Source: Oligoflexia bacterium | GTDB lineage: Bacteria; Bdellovibrionota; UBA1018 | Assembly: GCA_903854365.1 (NCBI GenBank) | Contig: CAINWE010000406.1 | Coordinates: 1 to 6,916, forward strand | Reading direction: 5' to 3' | Length of the DNA: 6,916 bases | Shown: piece after piece, positions 1 through 6,520 of the stretch | Position numbering within the stretch: the stretch's first letter is position 1 | Layout: every line of letters starts with the position of its first letter | Notes under the pieces: model-generated | Database searches by the model: none | What the model was told of the DNA's origin: nothing | The model's input: only the letters and a program-made list of their open reading frames with translations | Position numbers and translations under genes: made by a program

Positions 1-1552
1 AAATAGCGTAAGGTAAATGAATTTCGAGTGAGAAGAAGGCCGGGGCAGAGATCGTTGCAGTCAAATTGAATGCAGAAAAGTCGAATCCGAAAGTCGAGAA
101 AGCTTTCAAGAGGGTTCCCAGCGTAAAGAGTGTCGGAAATATGAATTTTGAATTAATATAAGGAATTCTGAATTTTCTTTCTGCGAGATCCGCCCGATGG
201 TCCAGAACGAGTACGCCCCCGCAGACTAACGTAAAGGCAAAAAGAGTTCCAATACTGGCTAAGTTGGTGACTTCGACTAGGTTCATAAATAGCGAAGGCA
301 CCGCCACGAGTGCTCCTGTGAGCAGGGTCGAAAACCAGGGAGTACGGTAACGAGGGTGAATTGCAGAAAAAATCGGAGGTAACAAACCATCTCGGCTCAT
401 GGCCATCCAAATTCTTGGCTGACCCAGTTGATAGACGAGAAGTACTGTGAAAAGCGAAATGACGGCACTGACGGAAATCAAGGCAGAGACCCAGGGTAAG
501 TTCACGCCTGCTGGGCCGAAAACGTAGGCTAGCGGATCCCCGACCCCAAGCTTTTGGTAGGGAACCATTCCAGTGAGGACTAAAGTGACCAAGACATACA
601 GAATGGTACAGATCCCTAAAGCCATGAACATCCCGCGCGGCAAATCTTTTTGCGGGTTCTTGCATTCTTCAGCGGTGGTCGAGAGGGCATCAAAACCAAT
701 GTAGGCGAAAAAGACCGCCGAGGCGCCTTGAAAAACGCCACCCATTCCATGAGGGGCAAAGGGAACCCAGTTGGAGGGCTGGACGTAAAAGGCGCCTAAA
801 CAAATCACGAGCAGAATCACGAGAACCTTGATGATCACAAAAAAATTGGAAGCCCGTTTGGATTCTTCGATACCGAGATAGGCGACCCACGTCACTAGAA
901 AAGTTACCCCCAATGCCGGGAGATTGAGGATCATTGGATAACCCAAAAATTGAGGTGCATCTAACCACGCATGGTAATACCGGACCAGGGTAGGGTCGGT
1001 GGCTGCGACTGCAGAGACTGTTTGTCCGTGCAGGAGACTTTCCTGGACCTGAGTATAAGCGCGATAAGCGCTCAAAAAATCAATCGTGAAATAAGTCGGG
1101 ATAGTGAGGCCGTAGGATTGGAGGAGGTTCGTGAAGTATTCGCTCCAGGAAATGGCTACAGCAATATTGCTAATCGCATATTCCATCAAGAGATCCCACC
1201 CAATAATCCAAGCAAAAATCTCTCCGAAGGCAACATAGGCATAAGTGTAAGCTGAGCCAGCCACCGGAATGGCTGATGCGAATTCGGCATAACAAAGTGC
1301 AGAAAAAGCGCAGGCAAGTGCGGTAAAAATAAAAAGGAAAACGACCGCAGGACCGCCTGCCGAAACCGCATTGCCAATCGTCGAGAAGATTCCGGCTCCG
1401 ACAATGGCCGCGACTCCGAGTGAAGTTAGGTCCCAAACACCGAGAGTTCTCTTGAGGCCCGAGGAGCCACCGACTGAGTCCGCAGGGTGAAATGCTGGCT
1501 GGATCTGCCCTATGGGCTGTGTTCTGACGAGGCTTTTAAAAAAAAGTTTCAT
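1..1552 (-). CDS. APC-superfamily amino-acid permease, CAT-like (3' end outside window)
   Basis: Inner-membrane amino-acid transporter, probably a proton- or cation-coupled uptake carrier; the substrate cannot be told. I translated the frame by hand: 517 codons are open from ATG 1552-1550 to the left edge with no stop, so the C-terminus is missing. Family marks are clear. LKRTLGVWDLTSLGV leads into the unwound TM1 motif GAGIF at residues 52-56. FFAYIGFDALSTTAEE lies at 281-296, KNPQKDLPRG at 298-307, SRDGLLP at 386-392 and HPRYRTPW at 399-406. At least ten hydrophobic helices are visible. The start MKLFFKSLVRTQPIG matches the usual short cytoplasmic N-terminus of bacterial CAT proteins and has a GGAG 11 bases upstream. 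The loop at about 145-200 looks longer than in typical bacterial members. The gene lies 361 bases past the polysaccharide operon and is probably expressed separately, though I see no clear promoter. Family assignment is secure. Confidence 0.93.
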   Translation of the reverse strand, partial: MKLFFKSLVRTQPIGQIQPAFHPADSVGGSSGLKRTLGVWDLTSLGVAAIVGAGIFSTIGNAVSAGGPAVVFLFIFTALACAFSALCYAEFASAIPVAGSAYTYAYVAFGEIFAWIIGWDLLMEYAISNIAVAISWSEYFTNLLQSYGLTIPTYFTIDFLSAYRAYTQVQESLLHGQTVSAVAATDPTLVRYYHAWLDAPQFLGYPMILNLPALGVTFLVTWVAYLGIEESKRASNFFVIIKVLVILLVICLGAFYVQPSNWVPFAPHGMGGVFQGASAVFFAYIGFDALSTTAEECKNPQKDLPRGMFMALGICTILYVLVTLVLTGMVPYQKLGVGDPLAYVFGPAGVNLPWVSALISVSAVISLFTVLLVYQLGQPRIWMAMSRDGLLPPIFSAIHPRYRTPWFSTLLTGALVAVPSLFMNLVEVTNLASIGTLFAFTLVCGGVLVLDHRADLAERKFRIPYINSKFIFPTLFTLGTLLKAFSTFGFDFSAFNLTATISAPAFFSLEIHLPYAI

Positions 1553-1563
1553 GGGGCCATATT

Positions 1564-1567
1564 CTCC
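1564..1567 (-). promoter_or_regulatory. Likely ribosome binding site of the permease gene
   Basis: GGAG on the minus strand, 11 bases before ATG 1552-1550. The spacing is long but equals that of the AAGGAG before the export lipoprotein gene. An out-of-frame ATG at 1560-1558 lies only 3 bases away, too close for normal use. The site supports the 1552 start, because the frame stays open for some distance upstream. Confidence 0.5.
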
Positions 1568-1664
1568 AAAAACAATCCAATCAACCAGGGTGATTTTGAA
1601 GAGAAAGCAGGTGGAATCGGAGCGCGGGCATCCACGCTCGAACCCAGAAGCACTCCAACGATCG

Positions 1665-1692
1665 CTGGCTGAGTCCGGATGACTCAGTCCAG
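1665..1692. repeat. Inverted repeat in the permease leader
   Basis: On the plus strand the arms are CTGG-CTGAGTC (1665-1675) and GACTCAG-T-CCAG (1681-1692), around a 5-base centre. This gives an 11-bp stem with a single bulged base. No T-run follows on either strand, so it is not an ordinary intrinsic terminator. It lies about 113 bases before the permease start. It could be a dyad operator, an RNA leader hairpin, or a remnant; the sequence does not decide between these. Confidence 0.55.
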
Positions 1693-1880
1693 GATGGTTG
1701 ACAGTCGCAGGGATTTAACCTTGCTGACCAATAGACAGGATGATTGCGTAATCCGCTAAAAACCCAGTCTATTTCGGCGCTTATCTCCGCCTTGGATCCC
1801 TTGTTGAGAGTCTGTTCGGGACCAATTTTTAGTAAGCGCTCCTCTTCTAGCACAGCCGATAGAAATTGAGATCCGTGAGT

Positions 1881-1917
1881 CTAACCGAGTTTGGCAAAAA
1901 AGCCAAGCCTCGGCTAG
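1881..1917 (-). terminator. Stem-loop spanning the operon's last stop codon, possible terminator
   Basis: In the minus-strand transcript, CUAGCCGAG pairs with CUCGGUUAG (9 bp, including one G-U). After a small internal loop, UUGGC pairs with GCCAA, closing a loop of six U. The one imperfect position is a G-U pair in the minus transcript but an A-C mismatch in the plus transcript, so the structure suits the operon strand. The glycosyltransferase stop TAG (1916-1914) sits inside the stem. No U-run follows the full stem. An alternative short hairpin, AGCC with GGCU, would be followed directly by five U and would look like a weak intrinsic terminator. Placement at the operon end favours a terminating or 3'-end-stabilising role. 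Confidence 0.5.
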
Positions 1918-3179
1918 GGACTAAGGAGTCCGGAGCTGAGCCGTTCCATTTGTTGGATCCATTCTTGGGCAATTCTCTGACCGTCGTGTTGAGTTCTGAC
2001 GAAATTCAGCGCATTTTGCCCCAGACTTCGACAGGACTCGCTGGAGAGCTGGGTCAGTATTTCGATCCAGTCTTGCCTCGTTTGGGCAGGAAGATAGGTC
2101 TCATGAGCAGAGAGAGACAGACCTTCGACCCCAGCCTGGGTACTGATGCAGACCCTTCCGTAGCGGCAAGATTCAATTGCCTTGACGCGTGTACCGCTTC
2201 CGTAAAAGAGGGGGATGACCGTTGCAGAGCAGGCTTGATAAAGGGGCCTCAGATCTTCGACCCGTCCCCAGAATTGAATTCTGGGCTGGGAGAAAAGAGG
2301 ATGAAGGGGGGACGAATCTCCACTCCCTGCAATCCAAAGTTGAATATCGCCGCGTCTTCGGGCGGTTTCAGGCCAGACTTGCTCCAGGAACCACTTGAGG
2401 CCTTGCGAGTTGGGGTGCCAATCCAATCGACCGACAAAAAGGAGAGTCAGGTCCTGCGGTGTCTTGAGGACTAGTTGCGAACTGTTGAGTTCAGTGCCAA
2501 AATCCATTCCAATTTTTATGACGCTGGCCGGTGTCCTAGGTGCAATCCGTTTGAAGTGCTGAGCATCGGGCTCCGACACGGCTGCCACCCAGGAGCTGGC
2601 GCGAGTCAGTGCGGACTCGAATTGACCAATGCGTTGCCGCTGATGGTACAAGAGAGTTCTTTTTAAAAGTTGAAACCGAGGTAAACTTCTTGCGCTTTTT
2701 TCCCAAAGTTCGGTCTCAAAGTTATGCGCACGATAGATGATGGAGTGAAAAGCAGTGGGACGCACATAAGTTCCTAACTGATAGGACGTGGCAGCGCTGT
2801 GGAGTCCGTCGTAAACTCCAAAATCCCATTTCCGATTTTTTAAAATAGCCTGAAACTTTTCTTGGACTTGAGTAGACGCATATTGGGAGAGAGTCAGGGG
2901 AAGCTGAGAATCTCGTGCTAGCGATAAAAGCCAAAATAAATGTCTGAAAATCCCAGGCTTTTGGGGAGGACGTTTGATGAGATTCACTCGATGGACTTTG
3001 AGTTCTGCGAGGGCGTCGTCCGGGTTGACTTTTTCATCAGGTCCAATCAAAGACAGCAGTTCGATCGAAACGCCGAGTTGGGTTAAATTTGTTAAGAGAT
3101 TAACCGTGGCCATGCGTGCTCCGTCGTGGCAGGGAAGCGGCCATTTTGGAGTAATCCATAAGAGAGATGGGAATTTCAT
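1914..3179 (-). CDS. GT4-type (group 1) glycosyltransferase, 421 aa
   Basis: Cytoplasmic retaining GT-B glycosyltransferase, inferred to add a sugar from a nucleotide donor to the lipid-linked repeat unit. The N-terminal domain opens with LLWITPKWPLPCHDGARMA (7-24), the strand and loop that start this fold. RAHNFETELWEK at about 150-161 is the acceptor-side signature of a GT4 subgroup. The C-terminal donor domain contains LLFVGRLDWHPNSQGLKWFL (246-265), IAGSG (283-287) and GSGTRVKAIES (327-337), followed by an ISTQAGVEGL segment. The first Glu of the usual EX7E pair is replaced (Ser328), with Glu336 kept, as in other GTs with a GSGTR or GGGTR loop. ATG 3179-3177 is chosen because it overlaps the upstream stop as ATGA, has GGAG 8 bases before it, and starts right at the domain; a longer in-frame reading to 3305 would run through the polymerase gene. 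It is the last gene of the operon. Sugar and linkage cannot be predicted. Confidence 0.9.
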   Translation of the reverse strand: MKFPSLLWITPKWPLPCHDGARMATVNLLTNLTQLGVSIELLSLIGPDEKVNPDDALAELKVHRVNLIKRPPQKPGIFRHLFWLLSLARDSQLPLTLSQYASTQVQEKFQAILKNRKWDFGVYDGLHSAATSYQLGTYVRPTAFHSIIYRAHNFETELWEKSARSLPRFQLLKRTLLYHQRQRIGQFESALTRASSWVAAVSEPDAQHFKRIAPRTPASVIKIGMDFGTELNSSQLVLKTPQDLTLLFVGRLDWHPNSQGLKWFLEQVWPETARRRGDIQLWIAGSGDSSPLHPLFSQPRIQFWGRVEDLRPLYQACSATVIPLFYGSGTRVKAIESCRYGRVCISTQAGVEGLSLSAHETYLPAQTRQDWIEILTQLSSESCRSLGQNALNFVRTQHDGQRIAQEWIQQMERLSSGLLSP

Positions 3180-4381
3180 TGAGTTTTCTCCAAGAGTACG
3201 GCTTGAGGGACGTAGGTGGGGGAAGCCTCCTGGGTTGAGGCAAAAATAATTCCAAAAAGAAACCATGGAAAGAGTGTGTAGGTGTGCGATAGGAAGCTCA
3301 TGCATGTTCCATAACCCAAAAGCGATAAGAGTAATTCAGGGCGATGAAACCTGGCTGCCCAAGCCCGCTTCAAAGCAGCAAAGGTGATGAGAATAAAAAG
3401 TCCCGCACCGACGATGCCGGTTTCTGCAAGAATGAGAATCCAGGTAGAGTGAGCCGTTCTTTCTCCCCATTCATAGAGAATTTCGGGTGCATAGCGTTCA
3501 AATTCGATGGGGTAGTTTCCAAAGCCGACGCCGAGGAAGGGCTGGTGGAGGGTCATGTTGATTCCGGCCCTCCAGTAGTTGGCGCGACTGGATGCAGATT
3601 GATCCAGGTCTTCGACGTCTCGATGCATGTTTTTTGAAAAGAGACCCAGGAGGGCGAGCGCCAATCCGAGAACAGAAAAACGCTGTCGAAAGCCCGAAAA
3701 ACGCATGAGAGTGTACGAGATCGCTAGCGTGCCGAGTCCGAGCAGAGCCCCTCGAGACGAGGATCTGAGGATGGCGTAGGCCCAAAGAATCGTAACGCCG
3801 AATCGCCCGAAGGGTTTTAAGAGCCTCATGGCCAAAGGCAGGGTCATAATGAGAATCGATGCGAGATCGTTTGGGTCTGCAAATAGCCCTGCGGATTGCA
3901 GTCGAGAGGCCGTATGGTGGCTGGAGATGTTTTGGGTCACTGCAAATCCGGTAAGAGTAAATAGGGCGATTGTGACTCCCCGAATGAGATTGAGATAGTC
4001 ACGATGGGTTCGGACAAAGTAGAGGATTAGAAAAAAGATCATAATACTTCTAAAAATCGATGCGAAAAATAAGCTTTGATTGGATGCGAGGTCCGCCGAT
4101 TTGAAAGTCGTGAGTAAAATCCAAATCAATAGAGCCGCCACAATAGAGTACGTTTTATTCCAATTAAAATACATTTTTCCGTAAGATTTTGTTGAGGCTG
4201 AGAAGCGATCAAAAAGGGTTGTAACTCCAGTGATTCCTAATAAAAACTGAGGAAGCCATTTGAGGTCAAAAAATCCGTCTGAACCAGCGAATATTTCCCA
4301 CGGACGCAAAAATATACAGGATAAGTATATGATAAATAGAAAAGACGGCTCAATTCGTATCAATTGAGGGTTACGTTTCAT
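3176..4381 (-). CDS. O-antigen ligase/polymerase family (Wzy_C) membrane protein, 401 aa
   Basis: Polytopic inner-membrane protein, most likely the Wzy-type polymerase that joins lipid-linked repeat units on the periplasmic side. A ligase role (WaaL-like) is the alternative, as both share the Wzy_C domain. Roughly ten or eleven hydrophobic segments are visible, starting near residue 12. Signatures are GLFADPNDLA (165-174), SSSRGALLGLG (207-217), and the large-loop block SSRANYWRAGINMTLHQP (264-281) with FLGVGFGNY following. TAHSTWILILAETGIVG comes at about 309-325. Arg210 and His311 sit where catalytic Arg and His occur in this family. Its position directly after a Wzz-like gene favours polymerase. 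ATG 4381-4379 overlaps the preceding stop as ATGA and I see no good ribosome binding site, so translation is probably coupled. The 5' half is notably AT-rich compared with its neighbours (16 of 60 G+C at 4021-4080). Confidence 0.88.
   Translation of the reverse strand: MKRNPQLIRIEPSFLFIIYLSCIFLRPWEIFAGSDGFFDLKWLPQFLLGITGVTTLFDRFSASTKSYGKMYFNWNKTYSIVAALLIWILLTTFKSADLASNQSLFFASIFRSIMIFFLILYFVRTHRDYLNLIRGVTIALFTLTGFAVTQNISSHHTASRLQSAGLFADPNDLASILIMTLPLAMRLLKPFGRFGVTILWAYAILRSSSRGALLGLGTLAISYTLMRFSGFRQRFSVLGLALALLGLFSKNMHRDVEDLDQSASSRANYWRAGINMTLHQPFLGVGFGNYPIEFERYAPEILYEWGERTAHSTWILILAETGIVGAGLFILITFAALKRAWAARFHRPELLLSLLGYGTCMSFLSHTYTLFPWFLFGIIFASTQEASPTYVPQAVLLEKTQ
3188..3191 (-). promoter_or_regulatory. 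Ribosome binding site deciding the GT start
   Basis: GGAG on the minus strand lies 8 bases before ATG 3179-3177, inside the 3' end of the polymerase gene. With the ATGA overlap it favours this start over the more upstream in-frame Met at 3305. Confidence 0.75.
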
Positions 4382-5493
4382 AATTCGGATCGTTTGCGAT
4401 GCTCAACCCATTCCATCAGTATGACCCAAAAGACGAAAATCACTAATCCGCCTCCCAGGCACCAGGTAGCTAGGGTGTCGAATTTGGGCCAAACTGGCTC
4501 TCGGTAGATGGAGGGAGCTTCGATGACGAGGAGTTGTGGATTATCTTTTTGGTGCTCGACGGATAGGGCGACGTTCAAATAGTGCCATTTTCTCAAGAGG
4601 TCTTCGTAGATGTTGGAGTTCGAGCGGGTGATTTTTCCGAGACCCGGGGTGGTTTCGTCGTGATTGGGTTTTGTCGGCAGTTCCGGTTCAGATGCAGTCA
4701 TCCAGCTTTTAAGTGCTTTCAGTCGGGACTTGAGGTGCCTCAATTCTGGGTGAGTGGGCGAGTAGACCAAGCTGAGGAGGCGCACTCTCGACTCGAGCTG
4801 CGATACCTCCCGTTTGTAGAAATGGATATCGTTCGATGCGACGGTGGTTTCATGAGTTTCGGCGGTGCGGTCGTTGAGCTGGCGTTGAGATTGCTGGGCT
4901 AAAGGTTCAGGAGGAGGGTCCATTGCGTCGAGGTCTGCTTCAATGGCTTTTTGGGTAGCAAGAATCATTTGTCGACGAGACTCTTCGAGAAAGGAGAGAA
5001 TTCGTCGCGTGGACGCTTGAACTACGACGTAAGCAGAGTCGGGTTGGGATGCAATAAATGACAATTGAAAAGTCATGGAGTTGACGAAATACAGTTCAAA
5101 ACGCTTTCGTAACCGATCTTGTTCTTCTGCCGATCGAGCGGGGAGTGGCCCGACTTTGGATTCAACCCGAGACGTCGCCCGATAAGAGAGATGGTACTTC
5201 TCGTCCAGCTCTTCGAGGAACTCGTTGCTGAGCGCTTTTTTAAGCATGAGTTCCCTTTGGTTTTTCAGCTCTAAGACCTCATGGGTGTCTGTCCCCATGG
5301 CAAGCGGATTTTGAAAGTAGCTGGGTTGAATACTGATGACAGCCTTAGATTTGTAAAGTTTAGGAATAGTGTGCAGGGCGCCGACCGCGGTCAGAATGCT
5401 TAGGGAGACGAGAGACAGTAAAGCGAGACGGTGTTTTTGGAGGAGCGCCAGAAGGTCGATGGACTCTTCACGGGGAGGGAGAGGGAGGGTCAT
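4378..5493 (-). CDS. Wzz-like polysaccharide co-polymerase / chain-length determinant, 371 aa
   Basis: Inner-membrane protein with two helices and a periplasmic domain of about 300 residues, inferred to control chain length and couple polymerase to the outer-membrane exporter. TM1 is at about 22-42, preceded by the typical ESIDLLALLQKHR. TM2 is at about 341-361, preceded by the proline-rich APSIYREPVWPK (326-337) expected in this family. Helical, coiled-coil-prone stretches lie at about 160-190 and 225-265. LLSLVYSPTHPELRHLKSRL (239-258) matches the family's 'YtpeHPev..Lk' block. The protein ends a few basic residues after TM2 (EHRKRSEL), with no Walker motifs and no tyrosine-rich tail, so it is not a fused BY-kinase. 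A low-complexity polar linker fills about 191-222. The start at 5493 follows the exporter stop by 16 bases; a weak GAGG overlapping that stop lies 14 bases upstream. The stop overlaps the next start as ATGA. Confidence 0.88.
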   Translation of the reverse strand: MTLPLPPREESIDLLALLQKHRLALLSLVSLSILTAVGALHTIPKLYKSKAVISIQPSYFQNPLAMGTDTHEVLELKNQRELMLKKALSNEFLEELDEKYHLSYRATSRVESKVGPLPARSAEEQDRLRKRFELYFVNSMTFQLSFIASQPDSAYVVVQASTRRILSFLEESRRQMILATQKAIEADLDAMDPPPEPLAQQSQRQLNDRTAETHETTVASNDIHFYKREVSQLESRVRLLSLVYSPTHPELRHLKSRLKALKSWMTASEPELPTKPNHDETTPGLGKITRSNSNIYEDLLRKWHYLNVALSVEHQKDNPQLLVIEAPSIYREPVWPKFDTLATWCLGGGLVIFVFWVILMEWVEHRKRSEL

Positions 5494-5509
5494 GGGTGTT
5501 AATTCAACC

Positions 5510-6520
5510 TCACAGGATAATAATCAAAGCGGCTAGGGTTGCAGTCAGTCCTCCTAGTGCAGCTAAGATCTGAGTGGTCCGGTCAAAAAAGCCGGGTTTT
5601 TCGGGATGGATGATGAGGGTGTCTCCCTGGTCGATTGTAAACTTTGTGGGCGATAATGCCTCGGGGCCCTGGGATGCATCAAAGTGAATTGAGGTGGAGT
5701 AGGGTCCGGAGGCCTTAATTAGTTCCACTTGATTTAAATTGGCAAATTGAGTCGGTCCCAGTCCTTTATTTAAATAATAGATAAAACCTGCCCCAGGTTT
5801 GAAGGGGATATCTCCGGGGCGCCGAATTTCGCCTAAGAGGTGGATCGGAGGGTTCGGACTTTCACGCATGAAAGTGACGCGTTCCCCGCCTCTCCAGTCT
5901 GGAACGCCAGATTCATCGCCCCGATCAAAATAGTCGTCGAGGCTGATGATCTGGGTTTGGGTATCGCTCTGGATTTGAGCGAATTTCGCGGCGGATTCGG
6001 GGTGTATCCCTCCCGCTGCCGCGATGAGCTGATCCAGATTGGCATCCCTTTGAACCAGGATTTTTCCGGGGTGGAGAACGAGGCCACCCACCTCGACCCA
6101 GCGTTTCCGCTCTCCGAGAGCGATTTCGAATCGGATCGGTTTTTTATAATACGGTTGGTAGGTGCGCTCGAGTGTTGTCCTCAGCTCTTCTTCGGTGAGT
6201 CCTTGAACGGGTAGAGTGACGTCATAAGGGAGATGCATGAATCCATCCCATTCAACGTTGAATTTTCCAGTGAGTTGAGGATCAAAGCTCTGAGTGAAGT
6301 GAATCCAGTCTCCTGGGGAGATGGGCTCCTTCGGGGGCGGTTGCGCCTTTCTAGGGAGTTCTAATTCGGACGCGGCCTTTTTAAGGGGCTCTGTAGGTGG
6401 CGGGTGGGGATGAGGGGGGAGACTCGTGCAGCTTGCAAATAGAAGGAGCAATTTTGTGCAAAACCAGAGTGCTGGTTTGTGCCCCTTCGGGTCGACGTAG
6501 ATTGTGTTCGATGACTTCAT
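5510..6520 (-). CDS. Wza/KpsD-family polysaccharide export lipoprotein, 336 aa
   Basis: Outer-membrane channel subunit for polysaccharide export; Wza relatives form octamers reaching the co-polymerase. The N-terminus has a basic stretch, a short LLLLF core and a likely lipidated Cys31 (LLFASC). Phe at -3 is atypical for a lipobox. Residues about 35-66 form a proline-rich linker. The polysaccharide export domain begins at ISPGDWIHF (67-75) and runs to about 140, with the familiar GLTEEELRTTLE. An SLBB-like beta-grasp follows (VEVGGLVLHPGKI, 142-154, then LDQLIAAAGG). A second is at about 225-290 (IHLLGEIRRPGDIPF). A hydrophobic C-terminal helix at about 316-336 fits the Wza outer-membrane alpha-barrel helix but ends flush at Leu336. 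ATG 6520-6518 is chosen because it overlaps the upstream stop as ATGA, has AAGGAG 11 bases before it, and gives the signal peptide. An 80-codon extension to 6760 would run through the glycosyltransferase gene. Confidence 0.92.
   Translation of the reverse strand: MKSSNTIYVDPKGHKPALWFCTKLLLLFASCTSLPPHPHPPPTEPLKKAASELELPRKAQPPPKEPISPGDWIHFTQSFDPQLTGKFNVEWDGFMHLPYDVTLPVQGLTEEELRTTLERTYQPYYKKPIRFEIALGERKRWVEVGGLVLHPGKILVQRDANLDQLIAAAGGIHPESAAKFAQIQSDTQTQIISLDDYFDRGDESGVPDWRGGERVTFMRESPNPPIHLLGEIRRPGDIPFKPGAGFIYYLNKGLGPTQFANLNQVELIKASGPYSTSIHFDASQGPEALSPTKFTIDQGDTLIIHPEKPGFFDRTTQILAALGGLTATLAALIIIL

Larger units (their letters stand above)
1553..1913. other. Intergenic gap between polysaccharide operon and permease
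   Basis: No gene is supported here on either strand. It holds the distal arm of the stop-codon stem-loop at the right end, an inverted repeat at 1665-1692, and the permease ribosome binding site at the left end. I searched the minus strand for paired -35 and -10 boxes at normal spacing and found none worth calling. A 90-codon GTG-started frame (1581-1853) shows no family resemblance and no ribosome binding site. Confidence 0.6.

Noticed and set aside
153..1436. Several minus-strand frames of 72 to 170 codons inside the permease
   Set aside because: They are out-of-frame readings; the true permease frame is open throughout and carries the APC motifs.
1777..1839. GCGCTTA and TAAGCGC arms about 49 bases apart
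   Set aside because: Only 7 bp with a long spacer, and a similar TAAGCGCT occurs inside the permease gene, so chance is likely.
1581..1853. 90-codon minus-strand frame with a GTG start in the intergenic gap
   Set aside because: No ribosome binding site, no recognisable family, Trp/Cys/Ser-heavy composition like random translation, and it contains the inverted repeat.
1866..2474. 202-codon plus-strand frame opposite the last glycosyltransferase
   Set aside because: It is antisense to a well-supported gene and has no domain or signal of its own.
3180..3305. 42-codon N-terminal extension of the last glycosyltransferase
   Set aside because: It overlaps the polymerase gene out of frame, and the fold starts right after the internal Met at 3179.
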